Assembly (NCBI GenBank): GCA_014804385.1
Contig: JAAUZW010000011.1
Location: 23,488 to 37,092 of the forward strand
Direction of reading: 5' to 3'
DNA: 13,605 bases
DNA from: Lachnospiraceae bacterium
GTDB lineage: Bacteria; Bacillota; Clostridia; Lachnospirales; Lachnospiraceae
The notes below the pieces were generated by a model, which was not told the DNA's origin, made no database searches, and saw nothing but the letters and a program-made list of their open reading frames with translations. Positions 5,880 to 13,375 of this stretch are shown piece after piece. The first letter of the stretch is position 1. Each line of letters starts with the position of its first letter. Both the position numbers and the translations under genes were made by a program.

Positions 5880-8800
5880 GTAACACATTTTTCAAAGTAT
5901 CCATTAAATTCTCAATATCGATCGGTTTCGCAACATGATCGTTCATTCCGGCTTCCATAGCCTTCTTCCTGTCCTCGTCAAAGGCATTTGCCGTCATCGC
6001 CACGATCGGAACTGCTGCCTTTGCGGAGTCCTCCAAGGCACGAATCTGCCGGGTTGCCTCGTAGCCATCCATGATCGGCATCTGAATATCCATCAGAATC
6101 AGTTCATAGGCGCCCGCCTCCACATTTTTGATCCTGTCCACAGCCTCTGTTCCGTCGTTTACAGTATCGACTACAAATCCCATACTTCCCAGGATTTCCT
6201 GCGCGATCTCCTGATTGATCTCATTGTCCTCCACCAACAGTATCTTCCTGCCGGTAAAGAAATCCCTCAGATTATCCTCCTCCGATTCTTCCTCCTTTTC
6301 TTCCTCCTGCTCCATATAGGAAGCAACAAGAATCTGGCGGAGCTCGGAAAGAAAGATCGGTTTCGAGCAAAAGGCCGTAACACCGGCCTCCTTGGCCTCC
6401 TCCTCGATATCCGCCCAGTCATATGCGGTAAGAATAATGATCGTTGCCGTCTCTCCAATGACCTTACGGATCCTGCGGACCACTTCAATTCCATTCATAT
6501 CCGGCATAAGCCAATCGATCACATATGCGCTGTATGGTCTGTTCTCTTCAATCGCAAACTCTGTACGGACAACCGCTTCCTTACCCTGTGTCGTCCAGTC
6601 AGGATTCATGCCGATAGAGGAAAGCATCTTGCTGACGCTCATGCAGGTATTTACGTCATCATCCACGATCAATGCACGCAGATTCTCCAGTCTCTCCAGA
6701 TGCTCTGCCTCCTGCGGCTGATCCACCGTGCGGAACCGGAAGGTGACGATAAACTCTGTGCCCTTCCCGATCTCACTCTCCACTTCGACGGTTCCGTTCA
6801 TCATCTCTATGATATTCTTGGTGATCGCTAGGCCGAGACCGGTTCCCTGAATACCGCTCACAGTGGAGGTATGCTCCCGCTCAAACGGCTCAAATAGGTG
6901 CTCTAAGAATTCTTCGCTCATACCGATGCCGTTATCCTTGATCCGGAACTGGTAGGTAGCATATCCATCCGGCTCACTGTCTGTCTGGATAATGCGGACG
7001 CTGACTGTCCCTCCCGCCTTTGTATATTTCATCGAATTGCTCAAAATATTCAAAAGCACTTGATTCAGACGAAGTTTGTCACAGATGATCGTCTCGTTTG
7101 TCACATCCAGCGTATCAATATAAAATTCAAACTGCTTTGCCTTGATATCAGCTTGGACGATCGTTTTCAGGTCATGCATGATCTCAGGAAGACTGACCTC
7201 CTCCTCATTGATCCTGACCTTCCCACTTTCAATGCGGCTCATATCCAGCACGTCATTGATCAGAGAAAGCAGATGCTTGCTGGACGTCATGATCTTATTC
7301 AGATAATTCCCCATACTTTCCGCATTTTCAATATGTGACGCGGCCAGCGCGGTAAAGCCGATGATCGCATTCATCGGGGTGCGGATATCGTGAGACATAT
7401 TGTTCAGGAAAGTAGTCTTTGCACGGCTGGCATGCTGCGCCTGCGCAAGTGCCTCCGCCAAAGCCTCTTTCTGCTTCTGTTCCTCCTGCACGATCTCATC
7501 AATATTCCGAAATCCGGCGAGAACAGTGAAGCCCTCCTGTGATTTTTCTTTCTCCACTTTAATATAAGTAAATTGAAAATTGTGTATCTCTCCATCAAAC
7601 AGGATCCGATAGGTTCCTCTGTATTCCATATTGGAAGCCAGTTTTTCTGCCACCGTATCAATGGACAGCGCCTCCAAAAGTTCCTGCTGATCCTCCTGAT
7701 AAACACGATCCCTAACGTATTGCTGCACAAGCGATGTATACGGGAATATTTTCTGAAAATCCTTTTCCAGTCCCGAAGTGATATACCCTTCCAGCTTAAT
7801 TACCTTAGCCGTATCATCCCCCGTATTTATTGCATAAACATTGAGGTAATCACGGCTCAATGCATCCACAATGGCAAGCTGTTCTCCCAGCTCCTTATTG
7901 GACTGCTCAGATGCCTCCAGTATTTTCTCCTTCCATCTCAGCCAAAACAAAAGTCCAAGGATAGTGACAACAACCAGAATCATGATCACAGCCACCACAG
8001 CCATCTTCCCCGGATGCGCCTGCATATACTGTATAAGGGTCAAATTCTGCGGGGTATACGAGGTATACTGTGTGATCAGCTGATTGAGTTCATCCTCAGA
8101 CATCTGATCCAGACACTTATCAAGTATCGTCACAAGCTCATGGTCACAGTTTTCCCTCACATACATTTGAAAGGAAAATCTTACGTCGTTTTCAATACTG
8201 TATTGGAGAGTACTCGTAAAATCATTATTGACAAACAACTGTGCTGTGTAGATATATACATAGGCGGCATCCGCTTCCCCCTCCAGGACAGCATCCAGCG
8301 CCTCCTCCCTCGTGTCATAGTACAGAATCTGCGCATCGCCGGTGATTCCCTTTTCCAGAGGCTCCTCTCCCTGCACGTTTATTGCCGCGATAGTCCTGAC
8401 CTTGCCCGTAAAATTCTTCCGGGTCACTTTCGCTATGCCGGTTGACAGGAAGGAATCTGTATTAAAACCGCGGTATTTATTCTCCTCTGTCGTCAGATCG
8501 GAGGTCTTTCTGTCGATCACAACATCCACGCCGTTCGTGTTTGCAAGCGTGTAATACTCCGCCCGATCCCCCGGCACAACGACCTCATACGGCAGACCGC
8601 ACAACTCCATGACCTTTGCAAAGTAATCCGGCATGATCCCCTTCAATTCCCCGTCCTCAACGTAAGAATAGGGCTGCCTGTCTCCTATCGCCGTCACCGT
8701 AATTTTTTTCTTACCGTCAAGAACGTCCTGTATATATGCTTTCTCCCGTTCATTAAATACAAGTTCAGAAGAATGGACCGGCCCATAATATTTAAAATAC

Positions 8801-9576
8801 AGCGTATTTTCCCAGTCTCCTTCATTGATATTCATCTGCTCGATCGCATAATCGATTTCTTCCAGCAGCTCTGTGTCTTCCTTACGCACGATAGCATAAA
8901 AATTCTCTGTCATCAGCGTATCCAGAGTTCTTTCATCCGCCGGTTTTCTCAGGTTGCTGGAAAGGATCGCGTCAATGCTGCCATCCTGCAAAGCCTCCTC
9001 AAGCTGGCGTGCGTCTTCATATTCCTTCGTCTGATAAGAAAATTGTTTCTCCTGGGCAAACTCTGCCAGACTGGCATTCTGGCTGCTTCCGCTCAGCAGT
9101 CCGATGCACATGCCATCGTAGCTTTTGTAATCTCCGCTGTGAAATTCCGTGTTGTCCGCCAAAACGGAAATGACCGTGCTGTTGCGCCCCACCGGATACG
9201 AAAACGCAAACTTGTCTTCACGCTCAGGATTCTTCCTGGCGGACGTAACCACATCGATCTCCCCGTTTTCCAACATGGTAAGCATATCATTCCACGATGC
9301 ATCATATCCGACATAATCAAAATTCAGATGGGAATATTGGGATATCATCTGTAAAAGCTCAATACCGTATCCGCTCAGCCTGCCAGCCTCATCCTTCATA
9401 TGATAGCCGTCAAAATAGAAGATTCCCGCTTTCACCCTCTCCTCGACCGGCTGTTCCGGTACGCTCACATCCGAGACATCGGAGGCATTTGCAATCACAA
9501 AATCGGACAAAAACAGGAACAGGCATAACAGTGCTGCCACCCACTTTTTAATATATATTTTCAACGGAACACGCAT
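5872..9576 (-). CDS. Hybrid sensor histidine kinase with two extracellular SBP-type domains and two receivers
   Basis: This membrane sensor kinase has 1234 residues from the ATG at 9576. A signal peptide/TM (about 10-31) precedes two Venus-flytrap modules of the SBP_bac_3 type at about 47-275 (SGYGIELLQMI, NGEIDVVTS) and 291-505 (DRQPYSYVEDGELKGIMPDY). TM2 (525-549) and a PAS-like region (about 565-695) follow. The kinase core has SHDIRTPMNAIIGF with phospho-acceptor His729, then the ATP site (DKLRLNQVLLNILSNSMKY, DNGIGM, GTGLGL). Two receivers end the protein, with phospho-acceptors Asp1021 (IDWLMPDMNG) and Asp1163 (MDIQMPIMDG), each with its conserved Thr/Ser and Lys. The layout resembles BvgS/EvgS but has no C-terminal HPt. 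The frame extends up to an ATG at 9687, but the AAGGAAG site 8 bases before 9576, the signal peptide there, and the promoter at 9619-9647 favour 9576. Ligand and downstream partner are unknown; amino acids are common for this domain type. Confidence 0.94.
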   Translation of the reverse strand: MRVPLKIYIKKWVAALLCLFLFLSDFVIANASDVSDVSVPEQPVEERVKAGIFYFDGYHMKDEAGRLSGYGIELLQMISQYSHLNFDYVGYDASWNDMLTMLENGEIDVVTSARKNPEREDKFAFSYPVGRNSTVISVLADNTEFHSGDYKSYDGMCIGLLSGSSQNASLAEFAQEKQFSYQTKEYEDARQLEEALQDGSIDAILSSNLRKPADERTLDTLMTENFYAIVRKEDTELLEEIDYAIEQMNINEGDWENTLYFKYYGPVHSSELVFNEREKAYIQDVLDGKKKITVTAIGDRQPYSYVEDGELKGIMPDYFAKVMELCGLPYEVVVPGDRAEYYTLANTNGVDVVIDRKTSDLTTEENKYRGFNTDSFLSTGIAKVTRKNFTGKVRTIAAINVQGEEPLEKGITGDAQILYYDTREEALDAVLEGEADAAYVYIYTAQLFVNNDFTSTLQYSIENDVRFSFQMYVRENCDHELVTILDKCLDQMSEDELNQLITQYTSYTPQNLTLIQYMQAHPGKMAVVAVIMILVVVTILGLLFWLRWKEKILEASEQSNKELGEQLAIVDALSRDYLNVYAINTGDDTAKVIKLEGYITSGLEKDFQKIFPYTSLVQQYVRDRVYQEDQQELLEALSIDTVAEKLASNMEYRGTYRILFDGEIHNFQFTYIKVEKEKSQEGFTVLAGFRNIDEIVQEEQKQKEALAEALAQAQHASRAKTTFLNNMSHDIRTPMNAIIGFTALAASHIENAESMGNYLNKIMTSSKHLLSLINDVLDMSRIESGKVRINEEEVSLPEIMHDLKTIVQADIKAKQFEFYIDTLDVTNETIICDKLRLNQVLLNILSNSMKYTKAGGTVSVRIIQTDSEPDGYATYQFRIKDNGIGMSEEFLEHLFEPFEREHTSTVSGIQGTGLGLAITKNIIEMMNGTVEVESEIGKGTEFIVTFRFRTVDQPQEAEHLERLENLRALIVDDDVNTCMSVSKMLSSIGMNPDWTTQGKEAVVRTEFAIEENRPYSAYVIDWLMPDMNGIEVVRRIRKVIGETATIIILTAYDWADIEEEAKEAGVTAFCSKPIFLSELRQILVASYMEQEEEKEEESEEDNLRDFFTGRKILLVEDNEINQEIAQEILGSMGFVVDTVNDGTEAVDRIKNVEAGAYELILMDIQMPIMDGYEATRQIRALEDSAKAAVPIVAMTANAFDEDRKKAMEAGMNDHVAKPIDIENLMDTLKNVLQN

Positions 9577-9618
9577 AGTTTCAACTTCCTTTTGTATAAG
9601 TAATTTATTCAAATATTT

Positions 9619-9647
9619 ATTGTACCAATTTGTCGGTGCAATGTCCA
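9619..9647 (-). promoter_or_regulatory. Promoter of the hybrid kinase gene
   Basis: On the minus strand TGGACA (9647-9642) and TACAAT (9624-9619) are separated by 17 bases, with TGG directly before the -10 (extended -10). Transcription would start near 9612, about 36 bases before the ATG at 9576 and downstream of the alternative ATG at 9687. Confidence 0.6.
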
Positions 9648-9708
9648 GTCCGGCCGCAATTATTTCATGCTTTTTATAATCCGCCATCTCTTAGCCGCAC
9701 CAAAATTC

Positions 9709-9750
9709 TGCAAAGCGTACCCTGAAAAGTGCAAATCGTTCCTGAGAAAT
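9709..9750. repeat. Two tandem 21-bp direct repeats upstream of the DUF3089 promoter, candidate activator sites
   Basis: TGCAAAGCGTACCCTGAAAAG (from 9709) and TGCAAATCGTTCCTGAGAAAT (from 9730) align with shared blocks TGCAAA, CGT and CCTGA. The pitch is 21 bases, two helical turns, and the second copy ends at the first base of the TTGACA -35 box at 9750. Direct half-sites at this spacing and place are typical for activators such as LytTR, OmpR/PhoB or AraC-type proteins. Which regulator binds is unknown. Confidence 0.5.
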
Positions 9751-9778
9751 TGACAGATAAATGCACCATGTTTATTAT
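9750..9778 (+). promoter_or_regulatory. Promoter of the DUF3089 lipoprotein gene
   Basis: A perfect TTGACA (9750-9755) is followed after 17 bases by TATTAT (9773-9778). An overlapping TATAAT at 9776-9781 would need a 20-base spacer and is less likely. The leader is about 60 bases. Confidence 0.65.
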
Positions 9779-9843
9779 AATGATAAAATTAGCATTGTCT
9801 GAATCTTTGGCCAGTTAAATAGAAATGTGGAGGAAATGAACAA

Positions 9844-10917
9844 ATGAAAAAAAAGCATTTTAAAATATCATCGAAAATGAGTTCCCGCATAATGATGGCT
9901 GCTGTCTGCCTGATATTGAGTGTCTCCGTTGCAGGATGCGGAGAAAAAGGAACAGTAGATGACGCAAACGCGGCTGCGAAAAGTGACGTGATCACAGGGC
10001 TAGTAGGCACGCCGTCTGATTACTCGAAAGAAGACAACTGGATGGTAATACCAAAGATCACGCATGAGGTAGATACCTTCTATATCTATCCTACCGTTTA
10101 TACCGATAATTCGGAGGATGCAAAGCCGATCTGCGATATTGACAATGAGGAAGTAAGGACAAAGGCACAGTTCATTTATGAAGGCCAGGCGACGGTCTTT
10201 GAAGAGTCAACAAATGTTTTTGCTCCGTATTACAGGCAGAGCAATATCAATCAGGTTGCCGGCATGGACAATAAGCAGCTGGAAGAGTACCAGAAACAGG
10301 AACAGCGCACAGATGTCTATGCGGCACTGGATTATTATTTTGCACATTACAATAACGGCAGGCCCTTTATTATTGCCGGGCATTCTCAGGGCTCTATTAT
10401 GACAAGAATTGTTCTTGGGGAATATATGGAAGCGCATCCGGAATATTACGAGCGCATGGTTGCCGCGTATGTGATCGGGTACTCCATCACATCAGACTTT
10501 TTGCATGAGCATCCCTATCTGAAATTTGCCGAAGGCGCGGATGATACGGGAGTTATCGTTTCCTGGAACACAGAAGGACCGGGAAACAAGGGGCATCGTA
10601 ACCTTGTTGTAGAGGATGGCGCAATCAGCATCAATCCGATCAATTGGAAGAGGGATGCTACCTATGCCTCTGCCGATGAAAACCTTGGAAGCAGGATATT
10701 AAATGAAGAAACAGGTTCTTATGAGATAAAACAGGGGTTTGCTGATGCGCAGCTTGATACCGGGCGCGGCGTGGTCATCTGTACAACCAACACGGTAGAA
10801 TATACTACCGCAACAGAGCTTTTCGGACCAGAGAGTCTGCATAACAACGACTATGCCCTCTATTATGAAAATCTGAGGGAAAATATAAAAATAAGGATAG
10901 AAAACTTTTTAGATTGA
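9844..10917 (+). CDS. DUF3089 alpha/beta-hydrolase lipoprotein
   Basis: The protein has 357 residues. A lysine-rich signal peptide with hydrophobic core IMMAAVCLILSVSV ends in the lipobox VAGC, so Cys32 is lipidated and the enzyme is anchored on the outer face of the membrane. The body matches the DUF3089 family: VDTFYIYPTVYTD, NVFAPYYRQSN, YYFAHYNNGRPFIIAGHSQGS and MVAAYVIGYSI. The GHSQGS motif is the nucleophile elbow of an alpha/beta hydrolase with Ser181 as probable nucleophile; His333 in LHNNDYALYYENLR is a candidate catalytic His. The substrate is unknown; an ester, lipid or amide is possible. GGAGG (9829-9833) precedes the ATG by 10 bases; an ATG at 9836 stops at once. It is divergent from the hybrid kinase, which may control it, though this is only suggested by position. 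Confidence 0.88.
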   Translation: MKKKHFKISSKMSSRIMMAAVCLILSVSVAGCGEKGTVDDANAAAKSDVITGLVGTPSDYSKEDNWMVIPKITHEVDTFYIYPTVYTDNSEDAKPICDIDNEEVRTKAQFIYEGQATVFEESTNVFAPYYRQSNINQVAGMDNKQLEEYQKQEQRTDVYAALDYYFAHYNNGRPFIIAGHSQGSIMTRIVLGEYMEAHPEYYERMVAAYVIGYSITSDFLHEHPYLKFAEGADDTGVIVSWNTEGPGNKGHRNLVVEDGAISINPINWKRDATYASADENLGSRILNEETGSYEIKQGFADAQLDTGRGVVICTTNTVEYTTATELFGPESLHNNDYALYYENLRENIKIRIENFLD

Positions 10918-10924
10918 CTTAAAT

Positions 10925-10943
10925 AGCGGGGAACTTCCCCGCT
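10925..10943 (+). terminator. Weak terminator hairpin after the DUF3089 gene
   Basis: AGCGGGG (10925-10931) and CCCCGCT (10937-10943) form a 7-bp GC-rich stem with a 5-base loop, 8 bases after the stop codon. No T-run follows, so efficiency is uncertain. The next 137 bases, to 11080, hold no gene that I can recognise. Confidence 0.5.
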
Positions 10944-11080
10944 GTTCGGTGGATCAGGGTCTTTCGACCAGCCCCATCAGTGATCGCTGCCTGAAAGGCA
11001 AAGGGACGAGAAGTTCAGAGGAAATTAGAGCGGATGAAAGCTGCAAATGTTTAACAGCCAAAGAAAAATTGTATATGTGA

Positions 11081-11209
11081 AAGAATATTTTAAATTTGGC
11101 AAAGTTCGGTGATAAACTTCCAAATGAAAATGTGCTTTCTAATGAATTAGGAATCGGCAGAATGACGCTTCGGGAAGCTGTTCATATTCTAATTTCAGAA
11201 GGCAGGTGA
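11081..11209 (+). pseudogene. GntR-family regulator fragment (winged-helix part only)
   Basis: A short open stretch after a TGA at 11078 encodes KFGDKLPNENVLSNELG followed by IGRMTLREAVHILISEGR, then stops. This matches the GntR helix-turn-helix (usual form GDKLPSENELAEELGVSRTTVREALRxLxxEG). Only about 35 of the roughly 70 residues of the DNA-binding domain remain, there is no ATG or ribosome site, and the effector domain is missing. The match breaks off at about 11206, next to the truncated end of the PIN-like fragment, so a deletion probably joined the two. It is unlikely to make a working protein. Confidence 0.75.
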
Positions 11210-11499
11210 ACAGAGAATAGAATCGGAGAACTCCTTTGCGTAAGAATTCCCATCCCAACAATCTGATGTGCCACTTCCAACGCATCTTCTGTAACATCAT
11301 ATGTTTCATAATCAATCTGATTCAAGAATTTCCAAAGATGGCTTCTTTTTGGTTCTGTGCAATCATCAATTCCCTGTAGTGTCACAGTTGAAAGACATAC
11401 ATCATATACGCCATTCAGAAACATTTCCCACAGCTTTCTTGTATCTGCCATCTTCTCAGGCACATCCTCCTGTATCAAATGGCTTATGACAATACACTT
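11182..11499 (-). pseudogene. PIN-domain-like protein fragment, broken at both ends
   Basis: The minus-strand frame reads VISHLIQEDVPEKMADTRKL, then WEMFLNGVYDVCLSTVTLQG and IDDCTEPKRSHLWKFLNQI, ending MGILTQRSS. I recognise this as the middle of a short clostridial PIN-like (VapC-like nuclease) family. In that family a YLDTS segment with the first catalytic Asp precedes VISHL, but here it is replaced by KCI after a TAA (11502-11500), with no ATG. The usual DDCxHIA segment with another catalytic Asp should follow GILTxKS, but the match ends at about 11230 and the frame stops at 11182. LQG also stands where LxE, the metal-binding Glu, is expected. All three acidic positions are therefore lost. 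No antitoxin gene is visible. Family assignment is from memory of the motifs; the loss of function is well supported. Confidence 0.6.
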
Positions 11500-11627
11500 T
11501 TAGCTTTCTTCCCATATTACACCACTTCTTTCACATATATTAAATATATTATCACTTTATTACACCTCAATCATAACATCACAGTGCATTTACCGCAACA
11601 TAAATACAATACTTATTCGCATAAAAT

Positions 11628-11665
11628 CGGCTCATTCCAGACTTTTAACAGCTTGGAACGAGCCG
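11628..11665 (-). terminator. Terminator hairpin downstream of the flavodoxin gene
   Basis: CGGCTCATTCCA (11628-11639) and TGGAACGAGCCG (11654-11665) form a 12-bp stem with a 14-base loop. The single mismatch is A-C on the plus strand but a G-U pair on the minus strand, and on that strand the stem is followed by ATTTTAT. This points to use by the minus-strand flavodoxin gene, whose stop lies 45 bases away. The rest of 11500-11709 is AT-rich without a recognisable gene. Confidence 0.65.
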
Positions 11666-11709
11666 CTTATTTATCAACATCTGGTACATTCCATTGTATT
11701 CGCTTTGTT

Positions 11710-12438
11710 TTACTCAATCCCCATTTCCTCAATCCAATTCTCAACACTTTCTTTTGAAACTCCAGCTCCAAATCGCTTTCCGTCCATCCACTCTGCTGAC
11801 TCGGAACAGAGGACCTGAAGACTGCTTGCACTAGAACCTATCCCACTGCTATGAGATGTACAGAATGGAACAATAGTCTTTTCTGAAAAATCATAGCTTT
11901 CCAAAAATGTGCTGATAATACGAGGTGCCTGCCCGTGCCAAATTGGATAGCCAAGGATTATGGTATCATATCCATCCATATTTTCTACAACTCCGGAAAT
12001 TGCCGGACGCACATTAGGATCATTTTGTTCCTGATCAGCCCGGCCATTAGTATAATACGCCAAGTCAGCCTCTGTATATGGATTTTCAGGAATAATCTCA
12101 TAAAGGTCAGCCCCTAAAATTTCTACCACATACTCCGCTACAAGTTCCGTAGTTCCTGTACAAGAAAAATATACTACTAATGTTTTTGTATTCACATCTG
12201 CCTCCTGTCCATCCGAAGAACCATTCTCAGGTTCTTCAGCCGCTAATTCCTGTATTGTCCCTTGCAGCTCACTTGACTCTACTTCTGCTTCCTGAGTTGT
12301 AACACTTAGCCCTTTTTCCGATTGTGCTGCTTCCACAGTAACTATTTCCTTTGGATTTTCTTGTTCAACACGGTTCCCACAAGCAGACATAGCCAAAATC
12401 ATCACAAGGGAAAATAAGACACACGCAATCCTTTTCAT
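11710..12438 (-). CDS. Lipoprotein flavodoxin (Flavodoxin_4-like)
   Basis: The protein has 242 residues. The signal peptide MKRIACVLFSLVMILAMSAC puts the lipidated Cys at 20. A Glu/Ser-rich linker of about 60 residues leads to a complete flavodoxin fold starting TLVVYFSCTGTTELVAEYV. The SCTGTTE loop (about 92-98) is the FMN-phosphate-binding loop. Later motifs are YTNGRADQEQNDPNVRP, ILGYPIWHGQAPRIISTFLE and VPFCTSHSSGIGSS, typical of the Flavodoxin_4 group. It would be a membrane-tethered, extracellular FMN electron carrier or quinone/flavin reductase; the partner is unknown. A GGAAGG ribosome site lies 7 bases before the ATG, inside the 3' end of the upstream FMN-reductase remnant, which stops 3 bases before this ATG. 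The gene itself is intact, but its original upstream operon is not, and I see no clear promoter of its own. Confidence 0.88.
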   Translation of the reverse strand: MKRIACVLFSLVMILAMSACGNRVEQENPKEIVTVEAAQSEKGLSVTTQEAEVESSELQGTIQELAAEEPENGSSDGQEADVNTKTLVVYFSCTGTTELVAEYVVEILGADLYEIIPENPYTEADLAYYTNGRADQEQNDPNVRPAISGVVENMDGYDTIILGYPIWHGQAPRIISTFLESYDFSEKTIVPFCTSHSSGIGSSASSLQVLCSESAEWMDGKRFGAGVSKESVENWIEEMGIE

Positions 12439-12441
12439 CTC

Positions 12442-12639
12442 TTATCCTTCCTTTCCATTTAAGGATTTCAGCAAATACACCATATTCTGACCAAGATTTC
12501 TCATAGTATCTAACCCTTCTTCATCCTTATGGACATCTCCCTGCATTTGCCCATAAGCCATTGCCCAGTAAGACGAACCAACTACAAACATATTCTGCAG
12601 CATAAAGAAATGGTTCATTGCATCAAGTGTAGTAAGTGC
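12442..12639 (-). pseudogene. 3' end of an NAD(P)H-dependent FMN reductase / iron-sulfur flavoprotein gene
   Basis: About 65 residues remain: TLDAMNHFFMLQNMFVVGSS, YWAMAYGQMQGDVHKDEEG and LDTMRNLGQNMVYLLKSL. This matches the C-terminus of flavodoxin-fold NADPH-dependent FMN reductases, where a hydrophobic NHFF...GSSYW segment is followed by GDVxxDEEGxxTMRNLGxN and a final Leu-rich helix. The first two thirds, including the FMN-phosphate loop and any cysteine motif, are missing. The match begins at about 12639, inside the end of the aldo/keto reductase frame, which overlaps it in another frame. The two genes were therefore joined by a deletion. It ends 3 bases before the flavodoxin start, the spacing of an old co-transcribed pair. 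Confidence 0.8.
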
Positions 12640-13276
12640 CACGGTCAAGGGCATTCATCTGTTGCATTTCATCCTCTGTTAATTCAAAATCAAATAATTC
12701 CGTGTTTTCCTGAATATGGTCGGGATTACTGGAGCCGGGAATTACTATTACACCCTTTTGCAGATTCCACCGTAAAATGACCTGCGCCGATGACTTTCCA
12801 TGTGCTGCCGCAATATTCGAAATCACCTCATTGCCAAGCAGTTCTGCCGTATATCCCCTGCCTCCAAAAGGATACCAGCCTTGCACCACAATCCCAAGAT
12901 TATGAATGTATGGGATTACATCGTTTTCCTGATAATACGGATGTATTTCATTCTGAACCAAAGCAGGCATAATGTTTATCTGAGGCAAAAATTCCTCCAG
13001 TTCTTCAACATACCAGTTCGATAAGCCCAACGAACGGATTTTACCGTCTTCGACCACTTTTTCCATTGCGAGGTAAGCCTCCACGTCACCTGTTCCGGGA
13101 TGGTGAAGCAGCATCATATCAATGTATTCAATATCTAATTTGGTAAGCGCATCCTCAATCGCCGCTTCCGGATTAGAAAACTGGTTTGGATACAGTTTCG
13201 TGATTACAAAAATTTCTTCCCTTGGTATGCCAGAGTTCCTGACAGCTTCTCCCACGCTTTCCTCAGAGAAGTATTG
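12623..13276 (-). pseudogene. Aldo/keto reductase, 5'-truncated
   Basis: The frame carries an aldo/keto reductase from QYFSEESVGEAVRNSGIPRE onward. It includes ITKLYPNQ with the catalytic Lys, MLLHHPG with the catalytic His, the NADPH-site region VIPGSSNPDHIQENT, and ends ALDRGTYYT. The family is usually about 275-320 residues; here about 217 codons remain. A TGA (13279-13277) stands directly before QYFSEE, where the DTA with the catalytic Asp should be, and no first beta strands can be found upstream in any frame. The Tyr of QYFSEE aligns with the catalytic Tyr. A GTG at 13255 could start a 210-residue product without Tyr or Asp, so an active enzyme is not expected. The C-terminus also ends early, at the junction with the FMN-reductase remnant. 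Confidence 0.82.
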
Positions 13277-13375
13277 TCAAATGTGTTTGTAATCTTTTAG
13301 GACAAAATGACTCTCCCTAAATGTCTGTTGCCCTGCATCCCCCGGCGCTTCTTTCTGCTCACGAATTTTTTGTGC

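Noticed and set aside
5935..8445. Long plus-strand open frames opposite the sensor kinase
   Set aside because: They lie antisense to continuous kinase and receiver motifs and have no plausible start signals or protein features.
10944..11080. Possible structured RNA after the DUF3089 gene (small GGTC/GACC and TGCC/GGCA stems)
   Set aside because: The stems are only 4 bp and match no RNA family that I recognise; the stretch is better treated as eroded intergenic DNA.
11479..11757. Plus-strand frame of 92 codons in the AT-rich gap before the flavodoxin end
   Set aside because: It has no ribosome site, crosses the terminator hairpin and enters the flavodoxin gene antisense; its composition is that of AT-rich noncoding DNA.
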